Shown: positions 57,616 through 64,000 of the stretch, one piece after another | How the letters are laid out: the number at the start of each line of letters is the position of its first letter | Numbering within the stretch: the first letter of the stretch is position 1 | Source of the DNA: JACDAN01 sp963827705 | Lineage (GTDB): Bacteria > Actinomycetota > Thermoleophilia > Gaiellales > Gaiellaceae | DNA: 64,000 nt | NCBI GenBank assembly: GCA_963827705.1 | Contig: CAWHBN010000016.1 | Coordinates: forward strand, 124,001 to 188,000 | Direction: 5' to 3' | The notes under the pieces: model-generated | The model's input: the letters and a program-made list of their open reading frames with translations, nothing else | The model's database searches: none | What the model was told of the DNA's origin: nothing | Translations under genes and position numbers: made by a program

Positions 57616-60123
57616 TCAAGCGGCTTCGTCGCCGTTCTGCAACACATCTTCTACGAGGGTGCGCAACTCCTGCTCCAACTCCGCAGACACATCCTCGCTC
57701 TCGCCCTCGGCGTACACGTGGACGAGCGGCTCGTCCGGGTCCGGAAGCACCTGCGCCCAGCCACGCTTGTCGAAGATCTTGATCCCGTCCTGCAGGTCGA
57801 CGTCACGATCCTTGAGCCGCTCGGTGAGGACGCGCATGACGAGCCCTTTCTGCGCCCAGGGGCACGGCACCTGCCTGTGCACGACGTGCGAGACCGGGAG
57901 CTCAGCGACGAGCTCCGACAGCTTGCGGTCGACAGGAGCCAGGAGCTCGAGGAGCTTGCAGAGGCTCGCAATCGCGTCGTAAGCGGGGAGGAACTCCGGG
58001 AAGACGTAGCCGCCGCCGACGGCGCCGGCGAAGATCACTCCTTCCTGGGCCGCGGCCTTGGTCAGCTCGGCGAGCGACGCAGGGGTGCGGACGACCTCGA
58101 GGCCGCTGCCTTCGACGAGCCGGTCGACCTGGCTCGTCACCGTCACGGGGAATGCGAGCTTGCCGACCCGTCCGTCGCTCCCGATCAGGCGGAGGTACAG
58201 CAACAGGGCTTGTTCGACGGGGATCTCCCGTGCCTGGTCGTCGATCAGGTAGAGGCGCTCGGCGGCCCGGTCGAAGACGACGCCCAGGTCGGCTCCGACG
58301 GCTCCGACGAGGCGTTTTGTCTGGCCGACGAGCCCCCGGAGCGTCGCCGTCTCCCCCGGCGGGAGGTCCGGGGTGAACGAGTGCGCCGCGACTGCCTCGA
58401 CGCCCAGCGGCCCCAGCACGAGCGGCAGCACGAACGACGCGGCCGAATAGCCGTAGTCGACGACGATCCGGAACCCGCGCCGTCGGATCGCCTCCCGATC
58501 CAAGTTGGCGAGCAGGTCGTCGGCATAGCCCTCGCGCGCGCGGGCCGGGTAGCTGATCGCACCCACGTCGGCGGCGCCGACGAGGCGCAGTTCCTGGCGG
58601 CTGAAGTGCTTCTCGATGTCCTTCTGGAACGTGGCCGACGCCTCGATGCCGGGATGCTCGAAGAACTGGATCCTCAGGGCCTCCGGGTCGCTGCTGCTGA
58701 GACCCACGTGGAACCCGGCGTCGTACCCCTGACTTTTCAGGAGGTGCCGTGCGACTGACGCCGGCAGGACACGGAGGTCGGCGACGTTGACCCCCGTCGA
58801 GTTGACGCCCGAGATCATCGCCCGCTTGATCATCCGGCAGGCCGGCGCCGACTCGCGGCTCGCAACCACCCGGGCATCGCGCTTGAGCGCAGTGCCAAGC
58901 GCAGCCGCGACCTTGAGGGCCGTGTCCGGTGTGAGGTCGACGTTGACGAGTCCCGTGACCGCGCCCTGGCCGAACAACTGCGGCGTCGAGCGCGACTCGA
59001 AGATCAGGTTCTCGTGGACCTGCGAGCCCGACTCCACCTCCTTGAAGGGAAAGATCCGCACGCCCGGCATGACGACGCTCTCGGCGCCGATCGTGACCTG
59101 GTCCCCCACCGCGACGTCCTCGTGGATGCGAACGTGCGACCGGATGTCGCAATTGCGGCCGACGACCGCGTTTTCGATCAGCGCGCTGCGCCCGATGTGC
59201 GTGGAGGCGTCGATGATCGAGGCAACCGTTCGCGCCCGGTCGCGCAGCGTCACGCTCGAGGAGAAGACCGAGTACGGGCCGACCGTTGCGTCCGAGCCGA
59301 TCCGGCAGTAGTTGCCGAGGTATGCCGGACCCTCGATCCGCTCGATGTCGTCGATCTCCACGCCTTCCCCGAGGAAGAGATTGCCGCGGAGCCGCACGCC
59401 CGGGATATCGAGGCGCACGCGTCCGTCGAGGGCGTCGAAGTTCGCCTGGCGGTACTGCTCGAGGTTTCCGATGTCCTGCCAGTAGCCCTCGACGACGTGG
59501 CCGAAGACGGGCCGGCCCATCTCGAGAAGGAGCGGGAAGAGCTCTTTGGAGAAGTCGTACGGCCGGTCGGTCGGGACGTGGTTCAGCACCTCGGGCTCGA
59601 TCACGTACACGCCGGTGTTGATCGTGTCGGAGAAGACCTGGCTCCAGGACGGCTTTTCGAGGAAGCGCTCGACCCGCCCATCGCTGTCGGTGACGACGAT
59701 CCCGAACTCCAGCGGGTTCTCGACCGACTTCAGCGCGAGAGTCGCCGCAGACCCTTTTTCCTTGTGGAACTCGACGAGCCTGGTCAGGTCGAAGTCGCAG
59801 AGGGCATCGCCGGAGATGACGATGAACGTGTCGTCGAGATAGTCGCTCGCGAGCCGCACCGATCCTGCGGTGCCGGCCGGCGACTCCTCCACCGAGTACT
59901 CGATGTTCGCCCCGATGCTCTCACCGTTCCCGAAGTAGCTCCGGATCGACTGCGGGAGGAAGGCGACCGTCACGATGACGTCCTCGAAGCCGTGGGCCTT
60001 CAGCAGCTCGATGATGTGCTCCATGCATGGCTTGCCGACGATCGGCACCATCGGCTTCGGTTGGTTGGACGTGAGCGGGCGAAGGCGGGTGCCTTCGCCG
60101 CCGGCCATGACGACGGCCTTCAC
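57616..60123 (-). CDS. Sugar-nucleotidyltransferase with degenerate phosphomannomutase-like domain (ManC-like)
   Basis: 835 residues. Residues 1-235: nucleotidyltransferase with MAGGEGTRLRPLT, KPMVPIVGKP and ISGDALCDFD, mannose-1-phosphate guanylyltransferase type. Residues 245-370: left-handed beta-helix hexapeptides (GSDATVGPYSVF, IGRSALIENAVVGRN). Residues 380-835: phosphomannomutase fold, but the active-site TASHNP is VGLSSSDP and the metal loop DGDADR is FDRAAER, so mutase activity is unlikely. Such two-domain proteins are common in actinobacteria and are thought to supply GDP-mannose. GTG 60123 overlaps the next upstream gene by 4 nt. Confidence 0.88.
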   Translation of the reverse strand: MKAVVMAGGEGTRLRPLTSNQPKPMVPIVGKPCMEHIIELLKAHGFEDVIVTVAFLPQSIRSYFGNGESIGANIEYSVEESPAGTAGSVRLASDYLDDTFIVISGDALCDFDLTRLVEFHKEKGSAATLALKSVENPLEFGIVVTDSDGRVERFLEKPSWSQVFSDTINTGVYVIEPEVLNHVPTDRPYDFSKELFPLLLEMGRPVFGHVVEGYWQDIGNLEQYRQANFDALDGRVRLDIPGVRLRGNLFLGEGVEIDDIERIEGPAYLGNYCRIGSDATVGPYSVFSSSVTLRDRARTVASIIDASTHIGRSALIENAVVGRNCDIRSHVRIHEDVAVGDQVTIGAESVVMPGVRIFPFKEVESGSQVHENLIFESRSTPQLFGQGAVTGLVNVDLTPDTALKVAAALGTALKRDARVVASRESAPACRMIKRAMISGVNSTGVNVADLRVLPASVARHLLKSQGYDAGFHVGLSSSDPEALRIQFFEHPGIEASATFQKDIEKHFSRQELRLVGAADVGAISYPARAREGYADDLLANLDREAIRRRGFRIVVDYGYSAASFVLPLVLGPLGVEAVAAHSFTPDLPPGETATLRGLVGQTKRLVGAVGADLGVVFDRAAERLYLIDDQAREIPVEQALLLYLRLIGSDGRVGKLAFPVTVTSQVDRLVEGSGLEVVRTPASLAELTKAAAQEGVIFAGAVGGGYVFPEFLPAYDAIASLCKLLELLAPVDRKLSELVAELPVSHVVHRQVPCPWAQKGLVMRVLTERLKDRDVDLQDGIKIFDKRGWAQVLPDPDEPLVHVYAEGESEDVSAELEQELRTLVEDVLQNGDEAA

Positions 60124-60668
60124 GTGCGGCTCCTGAGCGCGCCGACGACGTAGGCGGCGCCGGCGAAGAGCGAGAGTGCGAGCCCGATCCAGAAGAGCAC
60201 GTACGGGAAGTCCGTGCCTTCCGGGGTCGCGAGCATGAATGCGAGCGAGGCGTACAGGATCCAGGTCGCCACTTTCCCCGCGAAGCTGACGGAGAGCTCG
60301 TATCCCCGGGGCACGATCAGCTTGTACCCGCCGATCAGCACCGCGTCACGCGCGAGGATCAGGACGAGTGCCGGCCACGGGAGGCGGCCGTGCAGGAAGA
60401 GCCCGATCACCGCCGTGTCGATCATCAGGCGGTCCGCCAGCGGGTCCGCGACGGTCCCGAAGCGGGACTCGACGTGCCAGCGTCGTGCCAGCCAGCCGTC
60501 GATCTGGTCCGTGGCGGCTGCGGCTGCGAAGAGAATCGCGGCAGGCCAGCTGTGGCCGCCGTCGGCGGTCGCGAGGAGCACGATGAACACCGGGATCGCG
60601 GCGAAGCGCGCGATCGTGAGGGCGTTCGGGATCTGCGCGAGACGCAGCGGGACGACGCGTTCGGCCAT
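60120..60668 (-). CDS. pgsA: CDP-alcohol phosphatidyltransferase family protein (PgsA-like)
   Basis: 182 residues from ATG 60668. The catalytic motif D-x2-D-G-x2-A-R-x8-G-x3-D-x3-D is complete (DQIDGWLARRWHVESRFG, then TVADPLADRL). About five membrane helices. IPNALTIARFAAIPVFIVLL is the usual beginning of PgsA-type enzymes, which join CDP-diacylglycerol to glycerol phosphate or inositol phosphate; the exact alcohol is uncertain. The start is supported by TATCCT 8 nt upstream. Confidence 0.88.
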   Translation of the reverse strand: MAERVVPLRLAQIPNALTIARFAAIPVFIVLLATADGGHSWPAAILFAAAAATDQIDGWLARRWHVESRFGTVADPLADRLMIDTAVIGLFLHGRLPWPALVLILARDAVLIGGYKLIVPRGYELSVSFAGKVATWILYASLAFMLATPEGTDFPYVLFWIGLALSLFAGAAYVVGALRSRT

Positions 60669-60676
60669 GCCGAGAG

Positions 60677-60682
60677 AGGATA
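60677..60682 (-). promoter_or_regulatory. -10 element of the CDP-alcohol transferase gene
   Basis: TATCCT on the minus strand 8 nt before ATG 60668. No -35 of note. The downstream ManC-like gene is probably co-transcribed. Confidence 0.45.
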
Positions 60683-60725
60683 GTTGGCCGTCGGCGCCTT
60701 TCCCTCGCCGGGACGGCCGGGGCCT

Positions 60726-60741
60726 CCAACCTCCTCCCCAC
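60726..60741 (-). repeat. 16-nt repeat GTGGGGAGGAGGTTGG, copy 2
   Basis: Minus-strand copy of the plus-strand sequence at 47071-47086, again preceded by TACGNT (TACGCT, 60751-60746) with a 4-nt gap. It lies 58 nt upstream of the CDP-alcohol transferase start, so it might be a second transcription start for that operon. Confidence 0.35.
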
Positions 60742-60811
60742 TTCGAGCGTATCGAGCGGCGGCGCACGCGTGGGACACGAGACCGTGCCGGACGTGTGAC
60801 GATGCATCCCC

Positions 60812-61831
60812 GTGGATGAGCCGCGCAGACTGACGCTTCCGGGCTTCGTAAACGCCCACTGCCACGCGTTCCAGCGGGCGCTACGCGGGCGCAGGATGGG
60901 CGCCGATTTCTGGACCTGGCGGGAGACGATGGTCGCGGAGGCCGAGCGCCACACGCCGGAGACGGTGCGGCGCGAGTACGCCGAGACCTACCGCGAGCTC
61001 CGCGACGCCGGCTACACGGCCGTGGGCGAGTTCCACTACCTCGGTCTGCCGGAGGCGCACGCCGCCGTCGCGGCTGCCGGCGAGGCGGACATCGAGCTCG
61101 TCCTCCTGCTCAGCGCCTACGCGCGAGGAGGTATCGAGCGGTTCCGGCAGGAGTCGACCGCCGAGTACTTCGGCCAGCTCGAGGAGCTGCGAGAGAGTGG
61201 CGCTCGAGTCGCGTGTGCCCCCCACTCCGTCCGTGCCTGCCCGCCCGACTGGCTCGAGGAGATCAGCGCCTATGCCGAGCGGGAGCGCCTGCCGCTCCAT
61301 GTCCACGCCGACGAACAGCCGCGCGAGATCGACGAGTGCATCGAGGAGCACGGAGTCCGGCCGGTCGAGCTTCTCGCCCGCACCGGTTGCCTGGGCCCGC
61401 GGACGACCGTCGTCCATGCGACCCATGCCGACGACCGCGAGCTCGACCTTCTGGCCGAGGCGGGTGCGCGCGTCTGCATCTGCCCGACGACCGAGGGGAA
61501 CCTCGGCGACGGCTTTGCGCCGCTCGAGCGCCTGCGTCAGCGGGGAATCGGCATCTGCATCGGCTCGGACTCGAATGTCCGCATCGACCCGCTGGAGGAA
61601 CTGCGCGAGCTGGAGACGACCGCCCGCCGGCAGACGCTCAGCCGTGAGGTCTTCGACGCCGGGACGCTCCTCTGCTTCGGCGCCGACGAGGGCGCGGCCT
61701 CACTCGGCCTCGAGTACTGGCCCGACATCGCGGTCGACCTCGAGCACCCGTCGCTGCGCGGAGTCGAGCGGGGCGACGTCCTTGACGCCCTTGTGTTCGG
61801 CTGTGGCGCCGACGTCTTCGTCGGGGGTTAG
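60812..61831 (+). CDS. Amidohydrolase, formimidoylglutamate deiminase (HutF)-like, short
   Basis: 339 residues; HutF has about 450. PGFVNAHCHAFQRALRG (metal HxH), EFHYLG, PLHVHADEQPREIDECIEEHG, VVHATHADDRELDLL and CPTTEGNLGDGFAPLERL, GSDSNVRIDPLEELRELE are HutF/TRZ-like motifs with the metal ligands in place. The N-terminal beta-sandwich strands that normally precede the barrel are missing, and the C-terminus stops at DVFVGG. HutF deiminates N-formimidoyl-glutamate in histidine breakdown; no other hut gene is nearby. GTG 60812 has no clear Shine-Dalgarno. Confidence 0.8.
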   Translation: MDEPRRLTLPGFVNAHCHAFQRALRGRRMGADFWTWRETMVAEAERHTPETVRREYAETYRELRDAGYTAVGEFHYLGLPEAHAAVAAAGEADIELVLLLSAYARGGIERFRQESTAEYFGQLEELRESGARVACAPHSVRACPPDWLEEISAYAERERLPLHVHADEQPREIDECIEEHGVRPVELLARTGCLGPRTTVVHATHADDRELDLLAEAGARVCICPTTEGNLGDGFAPLERLRQRGIGICIGSDSNVRIDPLEELRELETTARRQTLSREVFDAGTLLCFGADEGAASLGLEYWPDIAVDLEHPSLRGVERGDVLDALVFGCGADVFVGG

Positions 61832-62239
61832 CGGACCCGGACGCGGGCAGTGCCGACGAGGTAGTTCCGCTTGAACCACCGGCCGCATCGGTGTCGGCAC
61901 GGTATCGCCCGCTTCCGGGCGGGGAATGACTCATTTGAGGGTGTTTCACGCGTCGTGCGGGCCGGGCGGCTCGTTCGGGCCTCGCCAGCTGGTGTGCCGA
62001 TTCGCTCACGGTGGGATGATTCATGTGTGTATGCGGCCGGGCGAAATCTTCTTGCTGCGTTGAATCCAGCCGCGAGCCTGGCCAGGGGCGAACGATTTGT
62101 CGCTTACCTGACCATCGACAACGAGATCGCCGTCTACTGCCCGGGAGGCGCCGAGCGTGAGCTCGCACCTAGCAGCGGGTCGACGTAGCCCTCGCCCGCG
62201 CGGCCAGGGTCCCCGCGGCCGGAACCTCGGGGAGAGTTT
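61832..62239 (+). other. 408-bp gene-poor region
   Basis: Lower GC than its surroundings in 61920-62100. It contains a CGCCCG-CTTC-CGGGCG hairpin (61906-61921), possibly the terminator of the upstream gene, though without a T-run. An ORF from TTG 61871 to 62188 (105 codons) has an implausible N-terminal half; its end (RFVAYLTIDNEIAVYCPGG) looks more protein-like and could be a small gene or remnant. No promoter, repeat or RNA gene was recognised. Confidence 0.4.
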
Positions 62240-63637
62240 GTGGCTCGCATAGCAAGGCCCAGAGGTGGTGTCGGCGTCGTGCTCCTGCTCGGCAGTGCCT
62301 GTGCAGTGCTCCTGTTGATGCCGTGGCATGGCCCGATCATCCTGTCGCTGTCGTGGAGCCACGGCATCCACGCAGGAGACCTCGCCGCGCTGCCGCTGTT
62401 CGCACTCGCGGTCGGCTATGTGCGAGCGAACGACGGCTCGCGCGCGGCGAGGTGGCCGGCCGGGCGCTGGGTCGTCCCCGCGTCCGCCGTATTGCTCGGC
62501 GCGCTGCTCGTTCTCGGGGGCATCGGCGCCAGGTTGATCAGCTCCAGCGGCGAACCGCTGCTACCTGCTGGCGGCGGGACGTTCGACGGCAGCACCGCAC
62601 ATGCCGATGCGCGACGGGCCGTCCCGGTGAACCGCTGGTCGCACCTGGCGCTGACGTATGACGGCGGGACGCTGCGGCTGTACGTGAACGGCAACCAGGC
62701 GTCGAGCCGGGCGACCACCGGCACCATCAGGAGGACGACCGACCCCCTGTGGATTGGTGGTAACCATCCCTATGGGGAGTACTTCCAGGGCCTGATCGAC
62801 CAGGTGCGCATCTACGACCGCGTCTTAAGCCCCGCCGACGTGCGGGCTGAGATGTCGACGCCGAGCGGGAGCGCCCCGCCCTCGCAGGCCGCGGGCCTCG
62901 TTGCCGCCTACGCTCTCGACGAGGGCTCGGGGACGGTGGCAGCGGACGCCTCGGGCAACGGCAACGCCGGCGCGATCAACGGAGCGACCTGGGCGACGGA
63001 GGGCCGATTCGGTGGTGCGCTGCGGTTCCACGGCACCGGCGAGGTGGTGCGTGTGCCCGCGGCAGCGTCGCTGAACCTGAGGGGCCCCATGACCCTCTCG
63101 GCCTGGGTCCGGCCCAGCGAACCGCAGTCTGGGTGGCGAACGATCCTGTCTCGCCAGACCGATGCGTACTTCCTCATGGCCGGTGGCGGCAGCCACCGCC
63201 GCCTCGGGGCGCTCGACAACGTGCTCCCCGCGCTGCTCGTCGGCGCGACGATCTGGTTCTGCCTGACGCTGGGCCGTGGTACCGCGCGCGGGGTCAGCAG
63301 GCGGCGACGCGCGTGGTGGCCGCCAGTCGCGCTGTTCCTTGCCGGATCTCTCATCGATGCCGCGCTCGCGCCTTCGGGCACCCTTGTCGGCCCAATCCTC
63401 GTGGCAGCGTGGTTCGCCGCGACTGCCTCGCACCGCATCGAGGCGGCGAGCATGTACCTCATTACCGCCCTATTCACGGGCCTGACCGTCGCTTCACTGA
63501 TCGGCCAGGGCGGCCCCGAGCTTGCGCGCGACGACGGCAGCGTCGCTCGCTCGGTGGCCTTGGGGCTGTTGTTCGTGGCGGCCGGCCTGTTCGCCGCTCG
63601 AGACGGCCGTTCAGGCCGCGGTTCGACATCGACATGA
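62240..63637 (+). CDS. LamG-domain membrane protein
   Basis: 465 residues from GTG 62240 behind GGGGAGAG. N-terminal helices (VGVVLLLGSACAVLLLM; LAALPLFALAVGYV; ASAVLLGALLVLGGIGA), then two concanavalin/LamG-like segments: VNRWSHLALTYDGGTLRLYVNG..IDQVRIYDRVLSPADVRAEM, and AAYALDEGSGTVAADASGNGN..LRFHGTGEVVRVP..SAWVRP. Further helices close the C-terminus. The first LamG segment lacks its N-terminal strands and the second its C-terminal part, as if the two halves of one domain were permuted. Probably binds carbohydrate outside the cell; function unknown. Confidence 0.75.
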   Translation: MARIARPRGGVGVVLLLGSACAVLLLMPWHGPIILSLSWSHGIHAGDLAALPLFALAVGYVRANDGSRAARWPAGRWVVPASAVLLGALLVLGGIGARLISSSGEPLLPAGGGTFDGSTAHADARRAVPVNRWSHLALTYDGGTLRLYVNGNQASSRATTGTIRRTTDPLWIGGNHPYGEYFQGLIDQVRIYDRVLSPADVRAEMSTPSGSAPPSQAAGLVAAYALDEGSGTVAADASGNGNAGAINGATWATEGRFGGALRFHGTGEVVRVPAAASLNLRGPMTLSAWVRPSEPQSGWRTILSRQTDAYFLMAGGGSHRRLGALDNVLPALLVGATIWFCLTLGRGTARGVSRRRRAWWPPVALFLAGSLIDAALAPSGTLVGPILVAAWFAATASHRIEAASMYLITALFTGLTVASLIGQGGPELARDDGSVARSVALGLLFVAAGLFAARDGRSGRGSTST

Positions 63638-63732
63638 CTTCGAGTGGAATCCGAGCGCGCGAGCGGACAATGGACGGCATTCGGACGCTAGCGGGCAACG
63701 CCGACTGACACTCCCGAGACCGGCCCAAGCCA

Positions 63733-63759
63733 GAAAAGGCCCCTCTCCAGGGCCTTTTC
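63733..63759. terminator. Bidirectional intrinsic terminator
   Basis: GAAAAGGCCC (63733-63742) and GGGCCTTTTC (63750-63759) form a perfect 10-bp stem with a 7-nt loop, giving T-runs on both strands. It ends the tRNA-Pro transcript on the minus strand and can stop read-through from the LamG gene on the plus strand. Confidence 0.8.
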
Positions 63760-63762
63760 GAA

Positions 63763-63837
63763 TCGGGGCGCCGAGATTTGAACTCGGGACCTCTAGTCCC
63801 CCAGACTAGCGCGCTAACCAGGCTGCGCCACGCCCCG
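63763..63837 (-). tRNA. tRNA-Pro (anticodon GGG)
   Basis: On the minus strand: acceptor stem CGGGGCG/CGCCCCG (7 bp), D-stem GCGC/GCGC, anticodon stem CTAGT/ACTAG with loop CTGGGGG giving anticodon GGG, T-stem CCGAG/CTCGG with loop TTCAAAT, discriminator A. 75 nt, CCA not encoded. It reads CCC and CCU proline codons. It has its own promoter and terminator. Confidence 0.97.
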
Positions 63838-63848
63838 TAACGCCGACC

Positions 63849-63878
63849 ACGATAACAAGCGGGTCTCCACCCGCCCAA
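63849..63878 (-). promoter_or_regulatory. Promoter of tRNA-Pro
   Basis: On the minus strand TTGGGC (63878-63873), 18-nt spacer, TATCGT (63854-63849). The mature tRNA 5' end (63837) is 11 nt downstream of the -10. Confidence 0.6.
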
Positions 63879-63927
63879 CGCGCTGGTGCACGCTGAGGGT
63901 CCGGTTGCGCCGTGGTTTGATGCTCGA

Positions 63928-64000
63928 GTGGAGGTCGAAGACGCGACGCGTCGGACACGGCTCGCGACCGAGCGTACGTACCTCGCGTGGTGGCGAAGCG
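63928..64000 (+). CDS. DUF202/YidH-family membrane protein, 3' end outside window
   Basis: From GTG 63928 the frame reads VEVEDATRRTRLATERTYLAWWRS to the window edge. The RTRLAxERTxLAWxR segment is the signature of DUF202 (YidH) small membrane proteins. TTTGAT lies 6 nt before the GTG, fitting the leaderless pattern. Function of the family is unknown. Confidence 0.75.
   Translation, partial: MEVEDATRRTRLATERTYLAWWRS

Noticed and set aside
63474..63878. Minus-strand ORF covering the tRNA
   Set aside because: It reads through the tRNA gene, its promoter and its terminator, with Arg-rich composition; a classic spurious ORF.

Overview
The window is about 64 kb of very GC-rich, densely coding bacterial chromosome. 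Gene content and order point to a deep-branching actinobacterium, most likely Thermoleophilia (Gaiellales/Solirubrobacterales-like). The reasons are the MurT/GatD pair, the FHA-MerR (GarA/FtsR-like) pair, an RsiG-type protein, heavy GTG/TTG start use, 4-nt stop/start overlaps, and many genes whose -10 box (TANNNT) sits only 6-12 nt before the start codon, as expected for leaderless mRNAs. This placement is inference; no rRNA is present. No insertion sequence, prophage or CRISPR array was seen.

Layout. 1-8.3 kb: end of an EamA transporter gene, then the translation/transcription operon rimP-nusA-ylxR-infB-ylxP-rbfA-nrnA-truB-ribF. 8.4-12.8 kb: zinc-ribbon ORF, ggt, rpsO, pnp with a structured pnp leader. 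12.9-18.5 kb: M16 peptidase (frameshifted), dapB, an unknown gene, macro-domain gene, dapA, RNase J. 18.6-22.7 kb: helical unknown, sugar kinase plus nucleoside hydrolase, secreted unknown, membrane esterase. 22.7-31.2 kb: ftsK, a BMP-type nucleoside ABC importer, RodZ-like protein. 31.2-36.3 kb: cinA, thpR (frameshifted), recA, recX, RNase Y with a hairpin-rich leader. 36.3-39.8 kb (minus): large secreted nuclease. 39.9-47.0 kb: miaB, phosphatase, miaA, dapF, aminotransferase (DapL-like), hflX, dut, nudix. 47.1-50.7 kb (minus): gatD-murT and a proline-rich surface protein with 45-nt repeats. 50.8-54.5 kb: HNH-repeat DNA-binding protein, class II amidotransferase, two sigma-70 genes tail to tail. 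54.5-55.3 kb: two tandem copies of an apparently undescribed structured small RNA. 55.3-60.7 kb: small membrane protein; apt, merR, FHA and rsiG on the minus strand; a ManC-like two-domain protein and a CDP-alcohol transferase. 60.8-64 kb: HutF-like amidohydrolase, LamG membrane protein, tRNA-Pro(GGG), start of a DUF202 gene.

How the genes fit together. RNA metabolism is concentrated here (NusA, PNPase, RNase J, RNase Y, NrnA, RnpM/YlxR, ribosome assembly factors). Diaminopimelate synthesis (dapA, dapB, dapL-like, dapF) and lipid II amidation (MurT/GatD) feed the cell wall. The BMP importer, nucleoside hydrolase, ribokinase-like kinase and Apt form a nucleoside salvage set.

Most interesting: the duplicated RNA at 54817-55261, with 150-nt cores 93% identical, each with its own promoter, conserved upstream block and terminator, and a compensatory base-pair change between copies. 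Next: a DapF-like protein lacking both catalytic cysteines, an RsiG-like protein heading an FHA/MerR operon, the mutually exclusive hairpins before pnp, and three genes each broken by one extra base.
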